Below are positions 1 through 10,552 of a stretch of 64,000 nt of DNA, in pieces. The notes under the pieces are model-generated. The model worked only from the letters and a program-made list of their open reading frames with translations. It was not told the DNA's origin and ran no database searches. This DNA comes from Turbatrix aceti (lineage: Eukaryota > Nematoda > Chromadorea > Rhabditida > Panagrolaimidae), in the NCBI GenBank assembly GCA_963969345.1, contig OZ017770.1:3419246-3483245 (forward strand). The letters are read 5' to 3'. Each line of letters begins with the position of its first letter. The first letter of the stretch is position 1. The translations under genes and the position numbers were made by a program.

Positions 1-1
1 G

Positions 2-355
2 CCGGAGCAAATTGAAGCTGGCGGGGTGCAACAATCGGTCTTGTGCACGGCGTCCCCCATCACTGATCCCGCGCAGCACGAGAAGGACGATAAACGGTCG
101 TTAGATGTAGAAAATTACGGTAGTTACGCGTATTTGGTCCGCATGCCATCAATGGGTAACCAAAAGACGGTCGAAGAAGCTTCGACCAATGTTTCAGAAT
201 CTTGGGGACTGTCAGGCTTGGTGCTCGGAAGAACGGTTGCTCTTGCGACAAAAGCAGATCGACCCTGGCAAACAACCGGCAGCCGACCAGAAGCTCATCA
301 AGGGGCCAGGCCAGTCGTGATACGGGGGCGCGACCAGGCTTTTTGCCAGGCTTAA
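2..355 (+). other. Open frame running in from the left edge, possible 3' exon or repeat remnant
   Basis: The frame starting at base 2 stays open for 118 codons and stops at 353-355. It has no recognisable domain, and the opposite strand is also open over 60-425, which weakens the coding case. Just after the stop, a TTAATTACC / AAGTTTGAGGTAC motif recurs near 31978, so the end of this block may belong to a dispersed repeat. It could be the last exon of a gene cut by the window edge, or non-coding. Confidence 0.15.
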
Positions 356-442
356 TTACCCAAGTTTGAGGTACCAGTAAAGACAGTTCCTTCTTACAAC
401 GGTAGATCTTGGCGAATAGACCCAACGTGCCGGGGCTATTCG

Positions 443-648
443 CTACATAAGTGCCTCAAATTTTTCTGACTGTGACACTATATCACCAGGATTTTTGTAA
501 TGTGTCTCAAATCCTTCTTCAATAACTTTCACAAACCATAATATTTGATACATTTTCTCAGATAATTTTTTTTTAATGATTTCATATTTCTTGCCTCCAA
601 ATTTTTCAAAAATCAAATTGTACCTTGCAATTGACACAAGTTTTCGAG
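443..648 (-). other. AT-rich lysine-rich open frame, possible exon remnant
   Basis: After a possible acceptor (TGCTTAG, just 3' of 648 on the plus strand) the minus strand is open to a TAG at 443. The product is Lys/Glu/Phe-rich and helix-like. Codons are far more AT-rich than in the neighbouring genes. There is no ATG in a good position and no recognised domain. It could be a decayed exon or chance in AT-rich DNA. Confidence 0.15.
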
Positions 649-661
649 TAAATGCTAAGCA

Positions 662-800
662 TTCAAAACAGGGATGCACCAACCTTGATAGCTAAGTGTT
701 CAAAGGTGTGATTGTGAGGTGTGTGGCGTGCATGTCGAATACAATGCCGTCCTGGGTGACCTAATGACGGTGATCGTTAGTTTAGGCGCAGCAGCAGTCT
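662..800. repeat. Dispersed repeat, copy A
   Basis: This stretch begins with TCAAAACAGGGATGCACCAA and ends near GCAGCAGTCTAGGTAGTGG. It aligns with gaps to 3262-3400 along most of its length. Its first 35 bases also match the middle of the 264 bp direct repeats at 5320 and 6745. The copies are diverged, so this is an old family. No coding potential is seen. Confidence 0.5.
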
Positions 801-975
801 AGGTAGTGGTTGCGCTTGAAAGCAATGCTGCCATTCTGCATTTTTTTTGCTTCATGTCGATTTATTGGTCGTTCTATTGTCGCGTTCGTTTTTTCTCAAC
901 AACAATTTTCATAGAACAATGTTTTTGCAGAATCAAGCAATTGGTTTCACGTGTTTGTTCGGCTTCTAAAGAATC

Positions 976-1272
976 ATGGCTTCTGGCAAAGTATCGCTTA
1001 CATCTTTGACCATTCCGATAACTTTGAAATCTACAAACGGTAGCTACGATGTTTTTTTTCTGGTTGAACAAAATTTCCCTGATAAGGTAGACGTCAAGGT
1101 GTCCTGCCAATTTATTCTACCAAATGGCGACCTCGATCAATTCGAAGCACCTATTGGTTATCCCCCTGGCACAATCGTTCGCTACGCTGATTCTTACGCA
1201 TTGACTCTCGACCAAAAAATGCGAACTCGGATTGAACGGCAAATAAAGAATACTTGTGACTCCAAAATGTAA
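976..1272 (+). CDS. Small hypothetical protein (98 aa)
   Basis: A single open frame of 98 codons starts in a good context (AATCATGG) and ends TAA. The protein has no signal peptide or membrane segment, a mixed beta-like composition, and a basic C-terminus (RTRIERQIK). I do not recognise it. It lies 0.9 kb upstream of the CFDP1-like gene on the same strand. The opposite strand is partly open at 874-1110, so a non-coding origin is possible, but composition and start context favour a real small gene or the last exon of one. Confidence 0.35.
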   Translation: MASGKVSLTSLTIPITLKSTNGSYDVFFLVEQNFPDKVDVKVSCQFILPNGDLDQFEAPIGYPPGTIVRYADSYALTLDQKMRTRIERQIKNTCDSKM

Positions 1273-2171
1273 TGAAAATTACATGGTGGAAAAATTTACT
1301 GAACCGGCGCTCTACGCCGCAGATGGGCGCTGTATAAACATTATAAATTTAATCGTGTCAAAAGTTACCAATTTGAAGAATCCCAGAAAGATATCTGCCG
1401 CAGCTTGAAGAATTCTAGAGCTACTGCCATGTTTTCTTTACCCTACCGTTTTTTTATCATAATTTATTTACCTTTTGAACGTTTTTTACTTATGCACACC
1501 TTTTGTTGTCATATGCCTCTATTATATATCATTTTTTCGGGGTACGTGTTTTTTTGAAACCTACCAGTTTGTGGGTAAAACTGCTCGGCTTATCGGAATC
1601 AAAGCGTCTGCGATGTAAGAGACGAATTGAAACGAGTGTCGTGGGTTTACCGGGTTTGTTATAACACTAAAGGCTGATAACCTTTACGAGCACCTTTGCA
1701 AGAAATTTATATTGTAGAAAAACGAAAATAAAAGAAATTCCCTATCGAGGTACAATATTTTGCAATTATTCCCACGGCAAGAAACTTCTAAAAAATGATT
1801 AACAAAAGTTACATCTAAAAAAAAGAGATTGATAACGCCGAAACAGCCCCGATTGCGATTGTGATTGTCCGTTTTTCTTTGACAGAAAAAATACACGCGC
1901 ATCTTCGAGTGCGCGCAGCGTGCATTGCCCAAACGCATCGGTACCCGATCATGCTTGTCTTTTATGAACGCTTTTTTTTCGGAACACTGGTCGCTTGTGT
2001 AGTCCAGAAGGGCGCTTGTGAAACCTTCAGTGTTTTGCTTTCCGCTTTGTTTCTTCTTGCTTTATTTTATGCTGTTCCGTGTTCTTTGTTTTGCGCAGTC
2101 GAGTTCTTTGATGACGCGTTCTTTCTCCATGGCCCATTTATCTGATTTCGCCATTTTTTCCAGGTTGCAAG
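1273..2171. other. Intergenic, no gene seen
   Basis: AT-rich sequence with T-runs. A splice acceptor (TTTTTTCCAG) lies at the right end, 8 bases before the CFDP1-like start codon. Short open frames on both strands overlap each other and show no domain. Probably the promoter and 5' leader of the gene at 2172. Confidence 0.5.
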
Positions 2172-2783
2172 ATGACAACACTTGGGGACATCAATGACGG
2201 CTACGAGTCGAATGAGGATGACGACTACGAGCCGACCGCTGTGGAAATCGAGATTGCTGACAAGACACAGAAGGAACTGGCTGCCATGGCCTCGAATGCC
2301 GACGACTTTTCGTTTGCCAATCGCGCAGATCCCGATGCTCGTCTGCTCTGGGATGAAGACCGGAAGCGCAAGTTTGAGGCAGAGGCAAGCGCCATCTGGG
2401 ACGACTTTCTCAAAAATCCAGAGGGTGAATCGACGAGCCTGCCTCCTTCCGCGGTTTTGAATGAAAAGGTGACCGTCGTTGAGAAATACGACTTTTGTGG
2501 CAGTGAAGTTACCTGCGAGCGAGTTGTCGACGCTGCTGAAGCCAAAAAAATCAAGGCTGCGTCTGAGAAGCAAGGCCAGCCTACGAACAACTGTAAGCGG
2601 ATCTCCGGTATCGATACCGCGCTTACAATGCTTGCCAAACGACCCAAGATGACTGTCATTGCCAAATCGAATACCGACTGGCAAAATTACGTCAAAAAGG
2701 AGAATTTGAACCAGGAACTCGACAAGTATGATCGCAGTAAGGAGAGCTTCATCGACAACCACAAGTTCAAAACCGGTAATTAA
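2172..2783 (+). CDS. CFDP1: CFDP1 / SWC5 (BCNT-domain) homologue
   Basis: A single-exon frame of 203 aa. CFDP1/Swc5 is a subunit of the SRCAP/SWR1 chromatin remodeller that exchanges H2A.Z. The N-terminal 60 residues are acidic (SNEDDDYE), the middle is Lys/Glu-rich, and residues about 158-203 match the BCNT-C signature: MTVIAKSNTDWQNY, then ENLNQELDKY and RSKESFIDNHKF. Known members continue about 25 residues further with an Asp/Arg-rich tail; here a stop follows KTGN. A donor-like GGTAATT coincides with the end, so a missed last exon is possible, yet a poly(A) signal lies 100 bases on. A splice acceptor 8 bases before the ATG suggests trans-splicing or a 5' UTR intron. The minus strand is also open over 2067-2831, which I take as a shadow. 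Confidence 0.82.
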   Translation: MTTLGDINDGYESNEDDDYEPTAVEIEIADKTQKELAAMASNADDFSFANRADPDARLLWDEDRKRKFEAEASAIWDDFLKNPEGESTSLPPSAVLNEKVTVVEKYDFCGSEVTCERVVDAAEAKKIKAASEKQGQPTNNCKRISGIDTALTMLAKRPKMTVIAKSNTDWQNYVKKENLNQELDKYDRSKESFIDNHKFKTGN

Positions 2784-2881
2784 TTTCTGAATGCCTTCAA
2801 CCCATTGAATTTTTGTGTTTTGACTTTTCACGCTTTCATACCTTCTCGATTTGGTTGTTCAATGTTTTCACTTTGGTGTGT

Positions 2882-2887
2882 AATAAA
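2882..2887 (+). terminator. Poly(A) signal AATAAA
   Basis: AATAAA about 100 bases after the CFDP1-like stop codon on the same strand. Confidence 0.5.
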
Positions 2888-3123
2888 AGCAATGGTCCTG
2901 TATTTGAAATCTGAAAATTTGATTATTGTTTTTATTGTCCTGGTCGTACTTGATATCTGGCAACTGAGAAGTCTGCGTCAAGATGATCGCGCATGTTGAC
3001 GAGAACTCATTAGAGCCGATTGTTGGGGCTGAAGATAACTTGCGTATTTATTCTGATCAGAATGCTTGCTGACACATACAGTGATGCATGTGGATGTTCT
3101 TTTTTAGGTTGTTCCAGCATATA

Positions 3124-3258
3124 GCATCACCTGACGAACTCGAAGACGACAACTTGTCGAATGAGGATGAACCGCCCGCTGCCAAAATTGAAGTTTCTGA
3201 CAAGACACAGGCTGTCGTGTCGGCGGATGCCGACGACCTCTTGTTTTGGAATTTATAA
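3124..3258 (+). pseudogene. Partial duplicate of the CFDP1-like N-terminus
   Basis: A 45-codon frame ends in TAA. It reads as a diverged copy of the acidic N-terminus of the gene at 2172: LSNEDEPPAAKIEVSDKTQ against the parental SNEDDDYEPTAVEIEIADKTQ region, followed by SADADDL against SNADDF. Only the segment matching parental residues about 6-48 is present, with two or more small deletions. An acceptor-like TTGTTCCAG lies just 5'. No start codon or downstream BCNT domain is present, so it is a broken partial copy about 1 kb downstream of its source. Confidence 0.7.
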
Positions 3259-3261
3259 CAG

Positions 3262-3400
3262 GAGGAAAAAGACGCACCAAACTTGAAAGCTCTGTGTGCA
3301 CAAGTGTGATTGTTAGGTATGTCAGGTGCAATGCCATTGTGAGTTGCTAAACGAGAACAATCATCAGTATTTGTGCGGCAGCAGTCCGGGTAATGGTCAT
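3262..3400. repeat. Dispersed repeat, copy B
   Basis: A gapped match to 662-800. Shared blocks include GTGTGATTGT, CAATGCC and GCAGCAGTC followed by GG.AATGG/GG.AGTGG. It directly follows the CFDP1-like fragment, suggesting both travelled in one duplication. Confidence 0.5.
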
Positions 3401-3849
3401 CCCAACAGCGCTGCACCTCTTGCTTGCCGAGTGATACTTCAAACATACAATTATGTGTATACGCGTTCACAAACAAACGCCAAAACAAAGATCGGCAAAC
3501 TTGACAACGATTGCGCAATGTGCAACCAAAAAGCCGAATGTGCGATATCGGCTTAAATGTTTTTGTATGATCGTAGATCGTAAATTTTTTGCGCAATTGG
3601 AGTCCATCTGCTTGTTTACCGAAAGATCGTAACGGATGCTTATTGTATGGCTCCTCCTATCTTGCTATTATGAACTTTCTTACATTGCATATGACATTTT
3701 GCATACAGGTATGCTACACAGGTAGTGGTTTTTGAGGCTTCATGGCACAAAAAATAGACATTTTAATGCCGCGAAAAGTGTCCTTTGACTCAGTTTTTGA
3801 TAAGCCTTTATTGTCCGAATAACTTTAAAAAATCTATTTCAGGCAAGCA

Positions 3850-5203
3850 ATGAAGTCCTTAAATCTGCTACGGCTGATTTTGGTGCTGACAGCGCTGTGT
3901 TTTATCGTTTCTCTTCAGGCTGTTATCAGAACTGAAGCTGACAAACCGAAAAGCGACACAGTGCCCAACAATGAAACAATATCTTCCGAATTTTTTTATG
4001 AACTTTCTTCACTTGCTAAGCAAGCGCACAACGCTGCATTGTATGAATTTAAGAATTTGAGTGATACTGAATTAGCCAATTCTCAGGCACTACGCGATAG
4101 AATGGATGCAAGATACAACAAGCTGTTACATTTTATGTATGATTTTAGTTTTGTGTACATGAACGCAACAAAAGCAATTGCAAAAAATAATAATGTCAAA
4201 CTTCGGGATAACGTAAGTTTTTTTGTTTTTGCTTTTGTGCAATAAAAAATATGTATTTTTAGTCGCTCGAGCAAGGTGAAAACTTCAACAACATTGAACA
4301 ACAATTCCAAATCACCGAATCAAACATCAATCATGTTGTATCAACGGCTGATGCTTTGAAACTTGCAATCAACGACACTTCTGATAATGAGTTAATCCGC
4401 GATGTGTATACGAACCGGATAATAGGACAATTTCTCAAGATGATGTTGACTGGACACAAGTTTAATTACTTTATTTCGCAAAAAAAGCTCAACAACACTT
4501 TGAAATCAATCCTTACTCCGTCGGCGTCCAAAAATGAAGCACCTTTAATTCAGTTGCTAAACAATTTCAAAATTATTTTCTCTCCAATAGACTTGATTCA
4601 CCGAAAAGAATTCGAAGAAAGTTTAATCATGGTAGCTTCTGCTTACGGAAATGCGACTCAAAAATTGAGGGAACTATCAACTGAAGAAAAAAAATATCAA
4701 TTGAAGTTCAAAGAAATTATTGGAAGGCAGACTGAATTGTCTTATTACTACGCGGTTTTTGCGATTAAACGATCCGAGCAGTATGCAAACCGCTCGGATG
4801 TTGTTCTACCTGATACGGTGAGTTTTTAATTTTTAAAACAGTTAAAAACACAAAAGAAGCACCACTTACGAACGCTATTTACCAAAAATTATTTTTTTAG
4901 CTTCTCAACAAAAAGTATTACCTCCTCGACACCACTGCAACAGTACAGAAGCAAATCATGCGTACGAGGCAGCTTTTTACCGATCACAGACTGATTATGA
5001 AGAAATTGGAAGGAACGTATCTACCAACAAGTGACGAATTCTTTTTCATTTTACTTGAGGAACAGGGAGCAGTTTTAATCGACCAGTCAATTGAAATGCT
5101 GGCTTTGTTTATGGAATTTCAGGACAAGCTGTACTCGTCGGCAAATCTTGAATTCAGAAAACACGTTCTGAAAAAGTTGGACACTGCTGATATTCATTTT
5201 TAA
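3850..5203 (+). CDS. Secreted orphan protein (406 aa)
   Basis: Exons 3850-4212, 4263-4817 and 4901-5203, all phase 0, with introns of 50 and 83 bp ending in TTTTTAG. The protein starts with a clear signal peptide (MKSLNLLRLILVLTALCFIV...). The remainder is largely helical and Lys/Glu/Leu-rich with few cysteines and several N-glycosylation sequons (NET, NLS, NAT, NDT). I see no known domain. The predicted role is extracellular and otherwise unknown; lineage-specific secreted proteins are common in parasitic nematodes, but parasitism is not shown by the sequence. An acceptor (CTATTTCAG) lies 7 bases before the ATG. The 3' UTR probably runs into the 264 bp repeat, which holds ATTAAA and AATAAA motifs. 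Confidence 0.75.
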
Positions 5204-5319
5204 CTGATTTATTTTTTTTATTTTGTGGAAATTTTGATTCTGTAATGGTTGCTGCCTGCTGTTGTTATTATGATTTACTCTATTTTATGTTTTCTTTAAA
5301 TTATTTTGTTTACGTTTTT

Positions 5320-5583
5320 TGAAACACGTATACATTTTCGAATTTTAAGACATTAAATGGGTCCAAGCATCATTCAAATATTCAAGCACTGTGGATTACA
5401 GGCAAAGACAAAGAAGTACGGCGACGGCGTTCAAAACAGGGGGAAGGGGATGAACCAAACTTGATAGCTAATGTAAGTGAATTCACTCTTTACCATCAGC
5501 AATGTTCATACAATAAAGTTTTTATAAACACTATCAATCGGTTTTACAAGCTTTCTCGTCAGATTAAAAAAAACATGTCAAAT
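5320..5583. repeat. 264 bp direct repeat, left copy
   Basis: Identical over all 264 bases to 6745-7008 (constant offset 1425). It starts TGAAACACG and ends ATGTCAAAT. It contains an ATTAAA and an AATAAA, which may serve as the poly(A) region of the gene ending at 5203. The motif GATGAACCAAACTTGATAGC inside links it to the older dispersed repeat at 662 and 3262. Confidence 0.9.
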
Positions 5584-6744
5584 GTGGGGGCAGGTATCCA
5601 CTGGGTGTCAAGAGTCGCAAGATACAAGCACAATTTATTCCAGAGTACACAGAGGGACAAAACCCCGGGCCGACTGCCGGCCCGGAGATAGGGAAGAGAA
5701 AAAGAGAAGTGATATGCAAATGCGAGTGGGAATCGGCATGATGCCTCGCGTTCGCGACACTGGGGCCAGGGCACAAGGGGCAAAAAGACGAGAAAGACGG
5801 GAGTACAATCAAAGAGGGAACAGGGATTAGGAAACGTGATGATGACCAAAAGCGGAAGATTTCGACGCCCTGGTTTAGCCTCCAGCAGGAGCTAACATCT
5901 TGCGGATTCGTCTGCTCTTCGACGAGCGTTGCGCCGTGAGATTGCCAGTCTCGAGATTAGTGAGTTGCTCTGGTCCATGTTTGAGTCGACCAGGGGAAGG
6001 CCTCGCACGATGCATGTGCTGCTGGTCCGTCTTCAGGACCGGCCCTTGGGCGCCGCGGCCAGGCGGGTGGGGGATCAAATGGTTGATGCCTGGATGAGTT
6101 GCCAGGGCTTTTCGGAGGTTCATGGTGTGCCTCCTACCAAACTTCTTGACGAGAGCCTGTTTGGTAAAGGCGATGAGTCGCTCAAACTTTCCGCCTTGCC
6201 AGTACGTTTTATCAACCGTATGGCACCCTACCACGCTCCTGTACCTGTTGGGGGATGAGGGGAGAAAGGGTTTGTAAGACAAGAAAACAATTGCAATGAG
6301 GATCTCTCTGGGCAGTATGAGGAAGGGGAAAGAAGGGCAAGAAACAGTTATAAGAAACAAACGGGTTTGACGTTGAAGAATTACGATCGACGGATGTTGC
6401 TGGATAGCGAAAAATATCGTACGAATCTTCGGAACTAGCGAGAGTTGACGTTTTGTGTAGAAGTAACGGAATATTTGATTGATGGGTGATGCCGTAGAAA
6501 CCGATGTTGATAGACCTTGAAACTGCTTACGTCGGGCCACGCACAGCGACGCTCGGATGCGTGCCTTCGGATTAGTTGGTTCCGTAAACCGGGGCAAAGA
6601 TTTTTTACGCTTTTTGGCGGCGCGAGGTAATTTAGCAACAGGTGGAAAAATACTGAATTCGTCCCAGTTTGTTTTGAACAAAACCGTGCGTTTTTCTGGA
6701 TCTCGTGGATCGTTGCGCAGACATATTGGCTTAGGCCGTTTTGG
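5584..6744. other. Segment between the 264 bp direct repeats
   Basis: 1161 bp, more GC-rich than the flanks. Both strands have open frames (minus 5875-6681, 268 codons; plus 5929-6258, 109 codons), but neither shows a recognisable domain. There is no gag or pol motif, no convincing primer-binding site after the left repeat, and no polypurine tract before the right one. With its identical flanks it could be a short non-autonomous LTR-like element, a recent local duplication product, or an assembly artefact. Confidence 0.5.
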
Positions 6745-7008
6745 TGAAACACGTATACATTTTCGAATTTTAAGACATTAAATGGGTCCAAGCATCATTC
6801 AAATATTCAAGCACTGTGGATTACAGGCAAAGACAAAGAAGTACGGCGACGGCGTTCAAAACAGGGGGAAGGGGATGAACCAAACTTGATAGCTAATGTA
6901 AGTGAATTCACTCTTTACCATCAGCAATGTTCATACAATAAAGTTTTTATAAACACTATCAATCGGTTTTACAAGCTTTCTCGTCAGATTAAAAAAAACA
7001 TGTCAAAT
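6745..7008. repeat. 264 bp direct repeat, right copy
   Basis: Perfect copy of 5320-5583. The base before each copy and the base after each copy differ, so the duplicated unit ends sharply. A 7 bp inverted pair (ACGTTTT at 5312-5318, AAAACGT at 7010-7016) lies just outside the two copies. No direct target-site duplication is evident. Confidence 0.9.
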
Positions 7009-7151
7009 CAAAACGTCAAGAGACGGTAGGAGATCCCAGAAGCGTGGTTTTGTCATGCAAAGTTGTTTTAACATCCGACAAGGAGGGCCAACAGCCAGTC
7101 AGTAAAAAGTTTTTTGTAAACCCTTTTCGCACACAAACAAACAGTTACAAG

Positions 7152-7157
7152 TTTATT
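7152..7157 (-). terminator. Poly(A) signal for the ADAM gene
   Basis: AATAAA on the minus strand (TTTATT on plus), about 80 bases past the ADAM stop codon. Confidence 0.5.
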
Positions 7158-7233
7158 GACATGAGTGAATGACTAAAAATTACAGACATTGATTCCAAAT
7201 AGAGTAAGTATTAGTTAAAGCTTGAACCATGTT

Positions 7234-10130
7234 TCAAGAAGATCCTTGCTGGTCAAAACGAGCCGCCAGGTTCTTGACGTTGATAGGCCCGTCCACGGGT
7301 GATTTCGCAACCAGGGGTTTTTTTGGCAACTGAGGAGCATCGGGTTTCTTTTTTTTCGGAGGCGGATCGGGGGCAAGAGTTGTCGGTTTTTTGGCAACCA
7401 TAGCATTATGCTGTGATTTGTGGGGCGGAACAGGTGGCGGGGGAGCTTCTTTCACACTCTCGGGTATGGTCGGCGATGTTGTACTTCCTCCAGACACATT
7501 GTAAGCTTTTGGCTCGAATCCGTTGGTCGGTGAAACAGCGCTAACGGCATTGTATCCATTGTACGTCAATATTGGCTTATTGAACACAGTTGGGGGAACT
7601 ACTGGTTTTGGTGCCACGTGAAGCGTTACGCCATTGTCACCCCAAACGGCGTTTAAGTCGTCAACATTACCAGACCGATAGTGTCGATCTCCCGGTCTTG
7701 GAGGTGCGGGTCGCGTTGGAACAAGCATTGCTTGAATGTTAAACACATTCTTCGTAGTTCGCCAAATTCTGTAAAACACAATTGAAAAATTTTTTTTAAA
7801 TATAAAATAAAACTCACTCTTGTGGCAGAAAGATTTGCTTTTTACGCCAGAAATACCAGGTAGCACCAATGAAGAGAGCAATCAGAGCAAAAAACAACAG
7901 GCCAACAAAAAGAGGCACAGGCGATGCTTCGGAGTACGCCGGATTGCTGTTAATACTGCCACCGTAGCCTGGAATTGTGCAGTCGACGCCACCATAGTTC
8001 TTGTCACAGTGACAGTTGCCGACGTTGTTGCAGATACCATGACCGGCGCAGTCAGGAGGCTCGCATTTTGGATCTGGCATTGTCGCATTTGAAATGTTCA
8101 TGCACTCCGAATTCAAGCAAAGCCTGTCTTTGCCACAAGACGCACCGTTGCGAACGAGTCCTGGATCCCGATGCCGAACGCCGTCAACATAGGTCGTACT
8201 GATAGAGCGACAGGAGACTTCTGAGTTTGACGCTGGATCGAAGACGTTATACTGAAGCCGACGAACTGTAGACGTGTCCCCAAAAACGGGAATCTCGTTA
8301 TTGCTCAGGCAATGAAGCAGACCGCATTGGATGTCCCTGGAAGAACGAAATTAGCTTGTTTTCATTAATATAATTTACTCACTTCTCAGCACAAGGGGTA
8401 AACGTTTCATTTTCGACAAAGTGTTTACAGTTGCCGTAATGATTGCCATGGCGATTGCGTTCGTAGCAGGCCAGGGGAGCAACGTAGCCCGTTGGGCCCC
8501 AGATACCGCGACACTGTTCCACGCGACTGCCACACTGTCCATCAAAGCAGTAGCCGTTCGGATCACCAGGACACTTCTCCCCGTTGGCCACAGTGAAATC
8601 AGGAGGACACTCGCCGGTTTCGCCATCGCAAAACTCGGGTAAATCGCAGTCGTTCAAGGGATCGCGACAAGTCGTCGTGCGGGCCTTCGGCATGCATGTG
8701 TTGGTATCACAGCACTCACCCCCCGCACAAACAGCTTCTGGGGCCAGTTTGCACGTTTTGGCAATGCAACACTTGTTCGGACAGACCGCAACGTTTCCGC
8801 AATCGCATTCTTCGCCGTTCTCGACAATTCCATTGCCACATTTGGCTTCGACGTCGACCAACTTTGGAGCGTTATGAAGACAAAAGTCCATTTTGCGCAA
8901 GAAACTTGATTGGAGATTCTCAAGACTGCATCGTGACCAAAACGATAAACTGCTGTAACCGTTGTTGGATTCCGCCATGATGCAGCTGGACGCCGGACAC
9001 TCGCAGTCTTTGTTGTCATGACCCATGCCAAAGCTGTGTCCCATCTCATGGGCTGAAGTAGCAGCAACGGATGCCGAATTCGCCGCGTGATCCATGATAA
9101 CGCCTCCGGAGTAATCATAGGCACACATCGTGCCTTTGTACGCCTTGCCAATGACAGTGCTGTCAAAGACGAGGTCAGTGATAAGCTGAGCATTATCATG
9201 ACGCACTCGTTTGTAAATTTCTTTTCGGTAGTCCAAGAAATTCCTTAGTGTTGTATCCGAGTTAGTAACAACCTCGATTTTGTTACTGGATGCCCAGACT
9301 TCGGTTGAAACCAGTACAACCCGAACGTTGAGCGGAACGTAGAGCTACAAAACATAAGCGTAGAAATAAAAACATACGAGTCGACAATACTCACCGCATT
9401 GACGAGGTTAGCAATAGTGTGCATGCGATCCTTGACTTTGGCTTCATCTTTGTCGTATTTCAGGTAAACAGAATTGTCCGCAACGTAGACCAATTCGACA
9501 TACCGCAGACGGCCGTCAGAGTACTCCTTGTAATAGTAGGGAGAGGAACCTTTGCCGTTTATTTCACGCTTGCTCCGAGAACCAAAAAATCCTGCAAGAA
9601 TCCAGATGTAAGATTTAAATTCTAGTTGCACATAAAAACGCACCACAATCACCACCGTCTGTGGGGTTGAGAAAAAAGTGTTTACCATCAAAAGACAGAG
9701 AATAGTGAAAATTTCCGGTATGAATCAAACCCGTCACCGAATCAGGAGAGCATGTGGATAACGCACTCGTTTCGCGGGTATTGGAAGTAGAAACATAGTG
9801 GCAAAGTGAGCGTTGACTTGTAGAAAGCTTTAAAACGTCGTGAGATCCAAAGAGTTCCCTAAATCGTTAAATTTAACGGTGCAAATAATCGAAATCCAAA
9901 TGAACTTACGTATTGGGATTAAAAATAAAAGATTCCCGTCGTCCAGATTTGTCATTCTGTATGACCACCGTCAGCGATGCACTGACAGGGCCAGTTCTTG
10001 AAAGATACACAAGGTGCCTGGCATCCAGCGGAGTCGTCGCGTTGCCCGCAAACAAGGTTACGGGACAACCGACTTCCCTGCCGACTGTCATGCGACCGAG
10101 AGAGCGTCTAGAAGGAAACTGATGAGTCAT
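7234..10130 (-). CDS. ADAM-family membrane metalloprotease
   Basis: Exons in transcription order: 9910-10130 (5' end uncertain), 9644-9858, 9395-9591, 8383-9344, 7818-8336, 7234-7768; about 882 aa. ADAM proteins cleave cell-surface proteins. Order of domains: prodomain with LCHYVS and ALSTC motifs; furin site RSKR (about residue 151); reprolysin domain with the active zinc motif HEMGHSFGMGHD (about 310-321), so catalytically competent; disintegrin domain (about 380-465, loop DCDLPEFC); Cys-rich region; one EGF-like repeat; membrane segment PLFVGLLFFALIALFIG; Pro-rich cytoplasmic tail with likely SH3 sites (PTRPAPPRPG, APPPPVPP). This layout matches the ADAM9/12/19 and C. elegans adm-2 group. 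The frame upstream of 10130 has no ATG or signal peptide, and an acceptor-like TTCCTTCTAG lies at about 10111-10120, so a first exon is probably missing from my model. Confidence 0.9.
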
Positions 10131-10546
10131 TTTTACAATAAGACAATGCACAACAAGTATGGTGGGAGATTATAAAGCAACTCCTGAGACGTTATCAACC
10201 GACCAATCAAGGTCCGCCTTTTTTGCATGTTTCAAAAAAATTATTATACCTTCGTTTATATCTGTTAAAATTCAAAAAAACACGAATTCCTTCCAGGCAA
10301 GGCACAATGGTACTTTTGCTAAAAAATAGACACGGTATTGCCAAGTAAGAAAGGTAAGAGACAACGTATAAATAATTTAAAAAAATCGAATGTAAATGAT
10401 GTGCAAACTGATAACGTACAAATCATGAGAAGCGGGGGCGAGGGGGGCGCTAAAAGGGTTAAGAAGCGTCGGTGGTGTTCGCAGGAGGGAAGTGAAGCGA
10501 GTGAAGGGCGGAGTGCGTGGAAGATGGATTATCAATTGTCGGGGAG

Positions 10547-10552
10547 TTTATT
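10547..10552 (-). terminator. Poly(A) signal for the SLK-like kinase gene
   Basis: AATAAA on the minus strand about 20 bases after the kinase stop codon. Confidence 0.5.

Noticed and set aside
2067..2831. 254-codon minus-strand frame over the CFDP1-like gene
   Set aside because: The plus strand has a recognisable BCNT domain; the antisense product has none.
5875..6681. 268-codon minus-strand frame between the direct repeats
   Set aside because: No domain, an overlapping plus-strand frame, and odd Ser/Arg/Pro composition. Not supported as a gene, though a repeat-specific protein cannot be ruled out.
5320..7008. Calling the repeat-bounded unit an LTR retrotransposon
   Set aside because: No target-site duplication, primer-binding site, polypurine tract or gag/pol similarity could be seen.
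10131..10540. Minus-strand frame with a hydrophobic stretch (start near 10429) as the ADAM leader exon
   Set aside because: No donor in that frame joins in phase to the prodomain exon at the acceptor near 10111.
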